From: Myxococcales bacterium
GTDB taxonomy: Bacteria; Myxococcota_A; Polyangia; Palsa-1104
Direction of reading: 5' to 3'
Length of the DNA stretch: 5,843 nt
NCBI GenBank assembly: GCA_023248835.1
Contig: JAHFDU010000261.1
Location: forward strand, 1 to 5,843
Position numbers and translations under genes: made by a program. Below the pieces are notes generated by a model. It saw nothing but the letters and a program-made list of their open reading frames with translations, was not told the DNA's origin and searched no databases. The stretch's first letter is position 1, and every line of letters begins with the position of its first letter. Shown here in pieces: positions 1 to 5,725 of the stretch.

Positions 1-2
1 TC

Positions 3-566
3 GAAGCGCTGCCGCACGATGCTCTGTTGCCTGCCGGTGACGAGTCGGCGGAACTCGCCAAAGCTGCTGCGTTGCGCGCGGCCACCGATCCGATGGCGAC
101 GATCTTGCAAGATTCTCTGCATCGCAGTGCTTTGCAGTTCGCGCTGCCACGACACGCCAAGAGCGGGGCGCCGCTGCTGCTGACGCAGGTGTGCGGCGAT
201 TGCGGGTGGCGTTCGAGTACTGGTCGGTGCCTCGTCGCTGGCGGCGGCCGCACGGTGACTGTAGACCAAACTGCCTGCACTCGTTTTGAGGCCACGCTTG
301 AGTGTCAGAGCTGCGCCGCCTGTTGTCGCAGCGCTTACGATTCGGTGACCATCAATCGCCGCGAGGCCAAGCGACTTGCTATTTATGGACTGGTGGAATC
401 GCGCGCCAACTATTTCGAGATCCGGCGCTCCGGCGATCGATGTGCCGCGCTCACCGGCGATGGTCTCTGTTCGATCTATGTCGATCGCCCCTCGAGCTGT
501 CGCGATTTCGCCCGTGGCGGACGCCACTGTTTGCAAGCGCGAAGGCGGGTGGGCTTCACTATTTAG
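3..566 (+). CDS. YkgJ-family cysteine-cluster protein, 5' end outside the window
   Basis: The frame is open to the left edge, so this is probably the C-terminal part of a longer protein. A TTG at 27 could start a 179-residue product, but no Shine-Dalgarno precedes it. Numbering from that TTG, Cys93, Cys96, Cys99 and Cys100 form the CxxCxxCC-Arg core typical of YkgJ (UPF0153) proteins. The second half has the usual GLCSIYVDRPSSCRDF block (Cys148, Cys158) plus Cys139 and Cys168. Proteins of this family are thought to bind zinc or an Fe-S cluster; no specific reaction can be named. Ahead of the core lies a second four-cysteine set (Cys56, Cys59, Cys68, Cys84) that resembles a small zinc-ribbon and is not part of the minimal YkgJ domain. 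No signal peptide or membrane segment is visible. Its last codons overlap the tail of the convergent heparinase-like gene by 4 bp. Family assignment is firm; function is unknown. Confidence 0.8.
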   Translation, partial: EALPHDALLPAGDESAELAKAAALRAATDPMATILQDSLHRSALQFALPRHAKSGAPLLLTQVCGDCGWRSSTGRCLVAGGGRTVTVDQTACTRFEATLECQSCAACCRSAYDSVTINRREAKRLAIYGLVESRANYFEIRRSGDRCAALTGDGLCSIYVDRPSSCRDFARGGRHCLQARRRVGFTI

Positions 567-2731
567 TGAGTGCAGCGCCAGCTCGGTCCGTCATCGGTCA
601 CAGTGATGTGCTGCACCGCATTGTAAAGCGGCGCTAGCACGGGAATGCCCGTCGGTGAGTAGCCGACCCTCCCATCGACCGACGTCATCCCCTTTTTGAA
701 TTCGATCGTTGCTCGGCCAAGCGTCGGATGTTGCAACGTGACGGTGTAGAGATCGCTGGTTTCTGCGAGCGAGCTGGTCAGATCGATGCCACTTTCATCG
801 CGCGCCTGCAGCACGGTCAGAAAGTAACTGTCGGCGGCGCCAGAAGTGTCGAGCTCCAAGCGGTATTGGCCAATCGGCGCGTTCCCTTCGCTGATCACCC
901 GGTAACTGGGAGTCGCCGGCAACAGCGCCTTGACCCGCAGCGCTTGGTTGCCGTCGATGGCGAGAAGGCCGCTGGCATCGACCGTCGGCCGGTTTTCGAA
1001 ATGGATGAGCTGCGTCTTTACCACCGACGCTGCCGAAACTTTCTCTCCCGAGGATCGCATCCGATCGAAAATCACCAGCGTCTCGAGCGGCCGAATGAAC
1101 ACAAACTCACGGAGGATGTTCGCCACATAAGGATTTTCGTCACGATCGGGATACCCCGAGGCGTGGGCGCGATAGATCTGCGACAGATCGACGGCAGCGT
1201 AGCTGTAGTCGGACTGGGTTTCGAGTCGCACTACCTTGGGCGGACCGTCCTGATAGCCGCCGTAGCCATTGTTCTGCATACCGATGCCGTTAAACAGAAC
1301 GCCATTGTGCCCAATCATGTCTTTGGCCGCCTCGGCGGCGCCGCCATCGAATCCAGTGATGTCATCGCTGTAGGCCACCGTTTCGCGACTCAGGTAGCGG
1401 CCGTTGCGCCAAAGCTGGAAAGTACCGGCGTCGAGATGATTGTGCCCCATGTTCTCGAGGGGCCAGCCGAGCTGCAGCAGGAGGGTCGTCGCGCTCGGCG
1501 ACCAGCGATTGCGCAAATAGAAAAAACCCATTCCAGGCGCGTAATAGTCGAGCGGCAGCGATGAAAAACCGCTCTCCATTCCGCCGGCGTCTGCGGCAGC
1601 GACAAACCATGGAACTTTGGGTTTGACGGAATTCAAATAGTGGCGTGCGTAACGCCTCAGCGAACGATCAGACCACAGCGCGGCCATCGTGGCTACTACC
1701 TGTCCGATGTATTCCGAAGAGCCCGAGTCGCCGTCGATCCAAAACTCGTCGGATCCGAACGGAAACAGATCAAAGCTAGCAGTGCCACCCCGTGTGGTAA
1801 CGCTCGGTGTGACCGAATAGATCAAATAGAAGAGCGCCTCTTTGAAAAAATTATTCTCGTCGAGCACACTGCGACCACCCCAGTCGGCGGTGGCGAACGC
1901 AACCATAGGATAGCCGAGTTGGTAACGCCCGTACTGGGTGCCCTCCTCCGGCACGCCACCAGCGCCCGTCGTAGTGGTGTAGGGGAAAAAACTCTGCTGC
2001 CACCGTTTGGTCAGCGCGTGGTCGATAAATCCCTCCGCCATCGCGTTCTCACCTCGGGTGGCGATGCCCCACTCAAGCGAGTTGCGCAAAAATCCCCAAA
2101 AATAGTTATTGGCCGGCATGTCAAGGCCGCCCCAGGAGTGAGAATTGAAGGCGGCAATGTAGCCGTTCCAACGATCGACAATGGTTTGCCGCTCCGCGGC
2201 GGTCATCTGATCGTGGCACCAGTCGTAAATCAAAATCGCGTTTTCGCCTTCCCAGCGCGCTTCGTCTCCATTGCCGCTCGAATCCATGGTCTCGGCGAGC
2301 AGCCAAGTGATCGCTTGGCGCGCCTCGCTGGTGTTTCCGGTCATCAAGTAGCTCAGACAATGCTCCAGTGGCGTGTCGGGTGTAAATTTGTGGCTCTGAT
2401 AGTAGGTCTTGGCGTCGGCCAGTCGATTGCCTTGCCACCACAAGCGTGGGTGCGCACTGCCGACAGAAAAGGCGGCGCCAGGCGTGGTCAGTATCACGGG
2501 CGGATCGGTGGTCGTACAAGAGACGCTGCCATCCGCTCTTTTCACCAACCCGCCGTCGGGCAACACAACGCCACCCTCTTCGCTGGCAGGCGGCAGCGAA
2601 GCGTCGACACCGCTCGGATCTAGATGAGGTGGTTTGTCGAGGGGGTGCCCACACCGAAAAAGAGTGAGCAGCAAGACAATCGGAAAGAGAACTCGACGCA
2701 GGGAGAAGGCAGCGGCCGAATGCTTTGGCAT
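563..2731 (-). CDS. Heparinase II/III-like exported protein (putative polysaccharide lyase)
   Basis: A 722-residue protein predicted to act outside the cytoplasm on uronic-acid-containing polysaccharide by beta-elimination; the substrate cannot be told from sequence. The N-terminus has Arg12-Arg13, a hydrophobic core at 14-25, then Cys27. This resembles a lipoprotein signal, but Arg at -1 (LFRC) is not a canonical lipobox. A flexible acidic, Gly/Pro-rich linker (about 30-75) follows. Residues about 95-380 look like the (alpha/alpha) toroid domain, with Asn208-Asn209 and Tyr267 in EEGTQYGRY. From about 395 a heparinase II/III beta-sandwich begins, with the hallmark GHNHLDAGTF (429-438, His430, His432, Asp434) followed by the usual NGRYLSRE. 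Asn, Tyr and His match the heparinase III-type catalytic trio, although the His that often follows the Asn is Tyr210 here. The ATG start is supported by AAGGAG five bases upstream. No sugar transporter or other lyase flanks it, so it is not in a recognisable utilisation locus. Confidence 0.85.
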   Translation of the reverse strand: MPKHSAAAFSLRRVLFPIVLLLTLFRCGHPLDKPPHLDPSGVDASLPPASEEGGVVLPDGGLVKRADGSVSCTTTDPPVILTTPGAAFSVGSAHPRLWWQGNRLADAKTYYQSHKFTPDTPLEHCLSYLMTGNTSEARQAITWLLAETMDSSGNGDEARWEGENAILIYDWCHDQMTAAERQTIVDRWNGYIAAFNSHSWGGLDMPANNYFWGFLRNSLEWGIATRGENAMAEGFIDHALTKRWQQSFFPYTTTTGAGGVPEEGTQYGRYQLGYPMVAFATADWGGRSVLDENNFFKEALFYLIYSVTPSVTTRGGTASFDLFPFGSDEFWIDGDSGSSEYIGQVVATMAALWSDRSLRRYARHYLNSVKPKVPWFVAAADAGGMESGFSSLPLDYYAPGMGFFYLRNRWSPSATTLLLQLGWPLENMGHNHLDAGTFQLWRNGRYLSRETVAYSDDITGFDGGAAEAAKDMIGHNGVLFNGIGMQNNGYGGYQDGPPKVVRLETQSDYSYAAVDLSQIYRAHASGYPDRDENPYVANILREFVFIRPLETLVIFDRMRSSGEKVSAASVVKTQLIHFENRPTVDASGLLAIDGNQALRVKALLPATPSYRVISEGNAPIGQYRLELDTSGAADSYFLTVLQARDESGIDLTSSLAETSDLYTVTLQHPTLGRATIEFKKGMTSVDGRVGYSPTGIPVLAPLYNAVQHITVTDDGPSWRCTH

Positions 2732-2891
2732 GTTCGCTCCTTGGTCTGAGGGTCTGTAATCGAATCTCTGTTTGTCGCCACATTAGTCGAAGCGCGAAAA
2801 AAAGAAAAGCGTTTTGTTCGCTTTATAGAACGACGCAATGTAAGGCTCGAAGGCTTGCGAAAGGTACCTCGTTCCACTCAAACTCAAACCA
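2732..2891. promoter_or_regulatory. Divergent intergenic region between the heparinase-like gene and mpg
   Basis: These 160 bp must hold the promoters for both outward-facing genes. Visible elements are an A-tract (seven A at 2797-2803, then four more at 2805-2808) that may bend DNA, a 6-bp inverted repeat (AAAGCG 2806-2811 / CGCTTT 2819-2824), and TATAAA on the minus strand (2822-2827) about 90 bases before the heparinase-like start. No -35/-10 pair with good consensus and spacing was found in either direction, so exact promoters are not assigned. Confidence 0.4.
2737..2742 (-). promoter_or_regulatory. Strong ribosome-binding site of the heparinase-like gene
   Basis: On the minus strand AAGGAG sits five bases before the ATG at 2731. 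It is the only textbook Shine-Dalgarno in the window and fixes the start of the heparinase-like protein. The mpg, PilZ and GMC genes all lack an equally good site. Confidence 0.65.
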
Positions 2892-3452
2892 ATGCCCACG
2901 GCTTTGCCACGATCATTTTACGCACGCCCGTGTCTTACTGTCGCCGAGCAGCTCATTGGAGCAAGACTTGTGCATCGTGTGGGCCAGCGAGTGCTCTCCG
3001 GTCGGATCGTCGAGACCGAGGCTTACATCGGTGAAGAGGACCGGGCTTGCCACGCGCGCTTTGGTCAAACCCCGCGCGCCAAAATTCTTTTTGGTGAGCC
3101 GGGCCACGCCTACGTGTTTTTGATCTACGGCATGTACCACTGTTTCAATGTTGTCTGCGAATCGAGAGGACGACCGGCGGCGGTGCTGGTGCGCGCGCTC
3201 GAAATGGATAACGAGAGCAAAGCTGACGGCCCGGGAAAACTGTGTCGCGTGCTTGGAATCACGCGAGCGCACAATGGTCTCGACGTGACTTCGCAGCCGC
3301 TGTGGATCGAGCGCCACAGCGGTCGCGCGCCGACGATCGTTGCGACGCCCCGCGTTGGGGTTGACTACGCCGGCGAGTGGGCGCAGAAACCCTGGCGTTT
3401 CGTCGACGCATCGAGTCCGTCACTGTCACGAAAAATATTTATGGGCTTTTGA
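2892..3452 (+). CDS. mpg: DNA-3-methyladenine glycosylase (Mpg/AAG family)
   Basis: Cytoplasmic base-excision-repair enzyme of 186 residues that cuts the N-glycosidic bond of alkylated purines such as 3-methyladenine, and in this family often hypoxanthine and ethenoadenine, leaving an abasic site. The whole family fold is present. The N-terminal LPRSFYARP leads into VAEQLIGARLV. ETEAY carries the catalytic Glu43 and base-stacking Tyr45. His54 matches human AAG His136. YVFLIYGMYHCFN carries the intercalating Tyr79 and Asn86, followed by VLVRALE and DGPGKLCRVLGI. Human Tyr159, which stacks on the flipped base, is Phe76 here. The end (RVGVDYAGEWAQKPWRFV) is family-typical and length is normal. 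The ATG at 2892 is the first start after an in-frame stop at 2841 and fits the family N-terminus, but no clear Shine-Dalgarno precedes it. The 3' end overlaps the convergent PilZ gene by 14 bp. Confidence 0.94.
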   Translation: MPTALPRSFYARPCLTVAEQLIGARLVHRVGQRVLSGRIVETEAYIGEEDRACHARFGQTPRAKILFGEPGHAYVFLIYGMYHCFNVVCESRGRPAAVLVRALEMDNESKADGPGKLCRVLGITRAHNGLDVTSQPLWIERHSGRAPTIVATPRVGVDYAGEWAQKPWRFVDASSPSLSRKIFMGF

Positions 3453-3804
3453 GCGACTGCAGGAGCTGACCGAGCTCGATGTCGACGTTCTTGTCTTTGC
3501 CCGTCCACGACAGCGCGACTCGGTGCGGTTCGTGCCGCACGACCAGAGCGGGGGTTCGCACCACCGGCGGCGCCATGTCGCTCGAATTGAAGACCTGCAC
3601 ATCGATCACCGAGCCGACTTTGATCGACGACACATCGTGTTCGGCGGCATCGACCAGAACTCCGCCGAGCGAAATATTAATTGCCGGCAAGATGGTGGGC
3701 ACCCCGTCGAGTGCCATGCGAATGGAGGCCGGCAGCTCGTAGCGTGGGTGGCGCCGCATCTCCTTGAAGCGCGGGTGCGAAGCGATCGGAATCACATCGG
3801 ACAT
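3439..3804 (-). CDS. Single-domain PilZ protein, putative c-di-GMP receptor
   Basis: A 121-residue cytoplasmic protein made almost entirely of one PilZ domain. The c-di-GMP-binding signature is intact: Arg17-x-x-x-Arg21 in RRHPRYEL and Asn43-x-Ser45-x-x-Gly48 in NISLGGVLV. The remaining beta-barrel strands (VGSVIDVQVF, ALVVRHEPHRVALSW) follow in order, ending in a short helix (about 106-119). PilZ proteins change the activity of a partner when c-di-GMP rises; the partner here is unknown. The gene starts 20 bp after the stop of the GMC oxidoreductase on the same strand, so co-transcription is likely. A good extended -10 just before the ATG may also drive it alone, possibly as a leaderless message, because no convincing Shine-Dalgarno exists. 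The tail overlaps convergent mpg by 14 bp. Domain assignment is firm; the biological role is inference. Confidence 0.87.
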   Translation of the reverse strand: MSDVIPIASHPRFKEMRRHPRYELPASIRMALDGVPTILPAINISLGGVLVDAAEHDVSSIKVGSVIDVQVFNSSDMAPPVVRTPALVVRHEPHRVALSWTGKDKNVDIELGQLLQSLKSP

Positions 3805-3810
3805 GACTTG

Positions 3811-3833
3811 ATTTTATCACAAACTCAGCTGAG
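3811..3833 (-). promoter_or_regulatory. Possible internal promoter and palindromic operator before the PilZ gene
   Basis: On the minus strand TGATAAAAT (3811-3819) is an extended -10 (TGnTAAAAT). Its expected start point falls at or next to the PilZ ATG, which would give a leaderless transcript. A perfect 10-bp palindrome, CTCAGCTGAG (3824-3833), lies just upstream and covers the GMC stop codon. No recognisable -35 hexamer is present (GTCGTG at the right spacing). This is a low-confidence prediction, and read-through from the GMC gene remains the simpler explanation. Confidence 0.3.
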
Positions 3834-5444
3834 CACGACTTTGGGTGGCAATTTGGCGCCGGGTTTGTCCGGAACATGACTCATCGCGTGCTCGGCGACC
3901 GCAGTGATGGTGAGACTTGGATTGACGCCGAGGTTCGACGGAATCATCGAACCGTCGATGACGTAGAAATTGTCATAGCCGAAGACCCGATTTTGGGCAT
4001 CGACTACGCCGTCCTCGACTGAATTTCCCATCGGGCAGCCGCCGAGAATGTGCGCGGTGGTCGGCACGTTGAGCACCACTTCATTGATCGCGCTTTGCGG
4101 CGTGCCGCCGATCTGTTTGGCGATTGCCCGCGCCGCTGCGTTGGCCGCGGGAATGTAAGCAGGGATCGCCAGTCCACTGCCACGGGACGACGTGAGCTTG
4201 TGCGCAAATGGCCACAACCAGCGACGCTTGAGTACCAGGCGCATCGAGTTGTCGAGTGTTTGCATCACCAAAAGGATGATGGTCCGTCGCGCCCAACCAA
4301 ATGGTATGAGCGAGCCTAAAAACTGTATCGGGTGGCGAATCACCGTCGCCAGAAAACGCAGCGGTCGGGTCAAACGGGTGCCACCGTCGGTCAGCAGGGT
4401 GCCGAGCAGCGCCATCGCGTCGGAGCCCTTGGGATAGCGCACCACTTCGATATGGGTGACCGGGTCGACGTAGACGCCAGATGTAATCGCGATGCCAGTC
4501 GAAAAATCTTGGTCGCGACGCCCCTTGACGCCGAGGATAGCCTCGCTGTTGGTGCGCACGTACTCGCCGAGCAGAGCTGAAAGTTTTGGCAGATCGCCGC
4601 GCAGTTTGGCGTCGAGCAGGAGTCGCACGGTGCCGAGCACGCCGGCGGAGACCACCATGCCGCGCGCCCGTGTCACTTTGCGATCTTTGCCAAGATGCGC
4701 TGTCGAAGATCGGCTGTGCACGAGATAACCACCGCCCGGATGCGGGACGATACGCTCGACTTGACGCTCCGGGACGATCACCACGCCGCGCTTTTCTGCA
4801 AGGTAAAGATAATTCTTGTCGAGCGTATTCTTGGCGCCGTGGCGACAGCCGACCATGCAGCCGCCGCAGAGGATGCAGCCGGTGCGATCGGGACCTTCGC
4901 CAGAGAAAAATGGATCTTTCACGGTCTCGCCCGCAGTACCGAAATAAACGCCGACGTTGGTGAGATGAAACGTGTCGCTCTTGCCGATGCTGTCGGCATA
5001 CTTTTTCAGCACGTCATCCGCGGGAAACATCTTTGGCGTTGGCGTTACTCCCAGCATGCGTTTGGCCAGAGCGTAAAAAGGTGCGAGCCGATTTTTCCAA
5101 TCAATCGCGCGCGGCCACTTCGGATCTTGAAACGCGCTATCCGGCGGAATCAACAAAGTGTTGGCGTAGACCAGCGAACCGCCGCCGACGCCAGCGCCGC
5201 TCAAGATCAACACATCGCGCAGCAGCGTCAATCGCTGGATGCCGCGCAGAAATAGCTTTGGCATCCACAAAAACTTCCAAATCTTCCAATTGCTGGTCGG
5301 AAAATCGGTCTGCGTCCAGCGCTTGCCCGCCTCGAGCACGAGAACCTTGTAGCCTTTTTCTGCCAAGCGCAGCGCCGACACCGCGCCGCCAAAACCGGAA
5401 CCGACGATAATGTAATCGTACTCTTGGTCGAGAGGATGACTCAT
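3825..5444 (-). CDS. GMC-family FAD oxidoreductase, ChoD/cholesterol-oxidase-like, with CX2CX2CX3C motif
   Basis: A 539-residue flavoprotein expected to oxidise a primary or secondary alcohol, possibly a sterol or other lipid. The N-terminal FAD-binding Rossmann motif is GSGFGG (15-20) with Glu38 for the ribose. SGAGVGGGSLVYAN (82-95) is the second GMC signature. The C-terminal GMC domain has His465 in HILGGCPMG and Asn508 in NPSLTITAVAEHAM, the catalytic His/Asn pair of cholesterol oxidase-type members. The insert TGCILCGGCMVGCRHGAKN (188-206) places Cys190, Cys193, Cys196 and Cys200 in a ferredoxin-like pattern; this block is known from mycobacterial ChoD-like proteins. Residues about 357-410 are hydrophobic and basic, suggesting membrane or lipid contact. 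No signal peptide is visible, so it is likely cytoplasmic or peripheral. The ATG at 5444 fits the fold, but its Shine-Dalgarno is weak. The PilZ gene follows after 20 bp. Family is certain; substrate is not. Confidence 0.92.
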   Translation of the reverse strand: MSHPLDQEYDYIIVGSGFGGAVSALRLAEKGYKVLVLEAGKRWTQTDFPTSNWKIWKFLWMPKLFLRGIQRLTLLRDVLILSGAGVGGGSLVYANTLLIPPDSAFQDPKWPRAIDWKNRLAPFYALAKRMLGVTPTPKMFPADDVLKKYADSIGKSDTFHLTNVGVYFGTAGETVKDPFFSGEGPDRTGCILCGGCMVGCRHGAKNTLDKNYLYLAEKRGVVIVPERQVERIVPHPGGGYLVHSRSSTAHLGKDRKVTRARGMVVSAGVLGTVRLLLDAKLRGDLPKLSALLGEYVRTNSEAILGVKGRRDQDFSTGIAITSGVYVDPVTHIEVVRYPKGSDAMALLGTLLTDGGTRLTRPLRFLATVIRHPIQFLGSLIPFGWARRTIILLVMQTLDNSMRLVLKRRWLWPFAHKLTSSRGSGLAIPAYIPAANAAARAIAKQIGGTPQSAINEVVLNVPTTAHILGGCPMGNSVEDGVVDAQNRVFGYDNFYVIDGSMIPSNLGVNPSLTITAVAEHAMSHVPDKPGAKLPPKVVLS

Positions 5445-5518
5445 GTCACTTGGGTGTAGCGTGAAACGCCGCGGCCGCCAAGAACATTACTTCGCTCTAA
5501 GCCGCTCTGGCTAACACC
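5445..5518 (-). promoter_or_regulatory. Upstream region of the GMC oxidoreductase gene
   Basis: No gene is seen here. On the minus strand TTGGCG followed after 17 bases by TACACC is the best -35/-10 pair I can find and is weak. An 8-bp GCGGCCGC palindrome lies at 5471-5478. This stretch presumably carries the GMC promoter because the mobile-element-like block begins immediately beyond it. Confidence 0.3.
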
Positions 5519-5529
5519 TGACAGCCGAC
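5519..5529 (+). repeat. Left copy of 11-bp direct repeat flanking the element
   Basis: TGACAGCCGAC here is identical to 5715-5725. It directly abuts the left terminal inverted repeat, as expected for a target-site duplication. The repeat is certain; its origin by transposition is inference. Confidence 0.75.
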
Positions 5530-5549
5530 AGGGCAATCGCATCTAAATC
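5530..5549 (+). repeat. Left terminal inverted repeat of the MITE-like element
   Basis: AGGGCAATCGCATCTAAATC matches the reverse complement of 5694-5713 at 16 of 20 positions. The shared pattern is AGGGC-nnn-CGCATC-n-AAATC, with mismatches only at positions 6-8 and 15. Confidence 0.6.
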
Positions 5550-5557
5550 TTTCATTA

Positions 5558-5580
5558 CTTCGAACCGCGCGGGTTCGAAG
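5558..5580. repeat. Perfect 9-bp hairpin with 5-base loop
   Basis: CTTCGAACC (5558-5566) and GGTTCGAAG (5572-5580) are exact reverse complements around GCGCG. The hairpin sits in the left half only, between the terminal repeat and the large palindrome, and would form a separate arm in a folded transcript. No T-run follows, so it is not a typical intrinsic terminator. Confidence 0.8.
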
Positions 5581-5583
5581 CAG

Positions 5584-5692
5584 GATCTCCGTCGAGCCCG
5601 AGTCCGAGCCCAGGGCCGCAGGCCCGGAGTCCGAGCCCGGCTTTTCAGATCGGGCTCGGGCTGGCACGCGGGCTCGGGCTCGAGGGGAGATC
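5584..5692. repeat. Nested GC-rich palindrome built from GAGYCC hexamers
   Basis: The outer arms GATCTCC (5584-5590) and GGAGATC (5686-5692) pair. After a small asymmetric bulge, 5592-5602 pair perfectly with 5673-5683 (11 bp), extended by one G-T wobble and three more pairs. Two inner hairpins are seen: GGGCC/GGCCC with loop GCA (5613-5625), and a 12-bp stem with one wobble (5628-5639 with 5651-5662) around an 11-base loop. The left half repeats GAGTCCGAGCCC at 5600-5611 and 5627-5638. The right half repeats CGGGCTCGGGCT at 5651-5662 and 5669-5680. No protein-coding signal was recognised. Confidence 0.8.
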
Positions 5693-5693
5693 G

Positions 5694-5713
5694 GATTTTG
5701 ATGCGTACGCCCT
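5694..5713 (-). repeat. Right terminal inverted repeat of the MITE-like element
   Basis: Read on the minus strand this is AGGGCGTACGCATCAAAATC, matching the left terminal repeat at 16 of 20 positions. It lies one base inside the right copy of the direct repeat. Confidence 0.6.
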
Positions 5714-5714
5714 A

Positions 5715-5725
5715 TGACAGCCGAC
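5715..5725 (+). repeat. Right copy of 11-bp direct repeat flanking the element
   Basis: TGACAGCCGAC is identical to 5519-5529 and marks the right boundary of the MITE-like element. An ATG at 5714-5716 arises across this junction. Confidence 0.75.

Larger units (their letters stand above)
5530..5714. mobile_element. MITE-like non-autonomous element, about 185 bp
   Basis: A non-coding block bounded by imperfect 20-bp terminal inverted repeats and flanked by an 11-bp direct repeat. From the left end inward it holds the left terminal repeat (5530-5549), a short spacer, a perfect hairpin (5558-5580), a 109-bp nested palindrome (5584-5692) and the right terminal repeat (5694-5713). It contains no transposase or ORF of its own, so mobilisation would need a transposase supplied elsewhere. 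One extra A (5714) sits between the right terminal repeat and the right direct repeat, so the exact edge is uncertain by a base. Direct repeats of about 9-12 bp are made by some IS families such as IS4-type elements, but I cannot assign a family. Alternatives are a BIME/REP-type palindromic cluster or a structured RNA. Confidence 0.5.

Noticed and set aside
608..640. Imperfect stem (608-619 with 628-640) 42 bp after the YkgJ stop, considered as its terminator
   Set aside because: It has a bulge and a mismatch, no T-run follows, and it lies inside the heparinase-like coding sequence, so coding constraint explains it as well.
1640..2623. Long + strand open frame (327 codons) opposite the heparinase-like gene
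   Set aside because: It lies wholly antisense to a protein with clear domain motifs, and its translation is Arg/Gly-rich with no recognisable family. It is a GC-rich shadow frame, as is the 278-codon frame at 728-1564.
4695..5255. Long + strand frame (186 codons) opposite the GMC oxidoreductase
   Set aside because: It is antisense to a gene with intact FAD and catalytic motifs, and no family is recognisable in its translation.
5565..5585. GGTTCGAA at 5572-5579 resembling a tRNA T-arm, a possible tRNA remnant or attachment site
   Set aside because: The bases around it do not form a T-stem with the right spacing, and no acceptor or anticodon arm is found nearby. It is fully explained as one arm of the 9-bp hairpin.
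5584..5692. CRISPR-like array in the GC-rich repeat block
   Set aside because: The repeats are short degenerate hexamers and 12-mers in opposite orientations, with no regular spacers and no cas gene.
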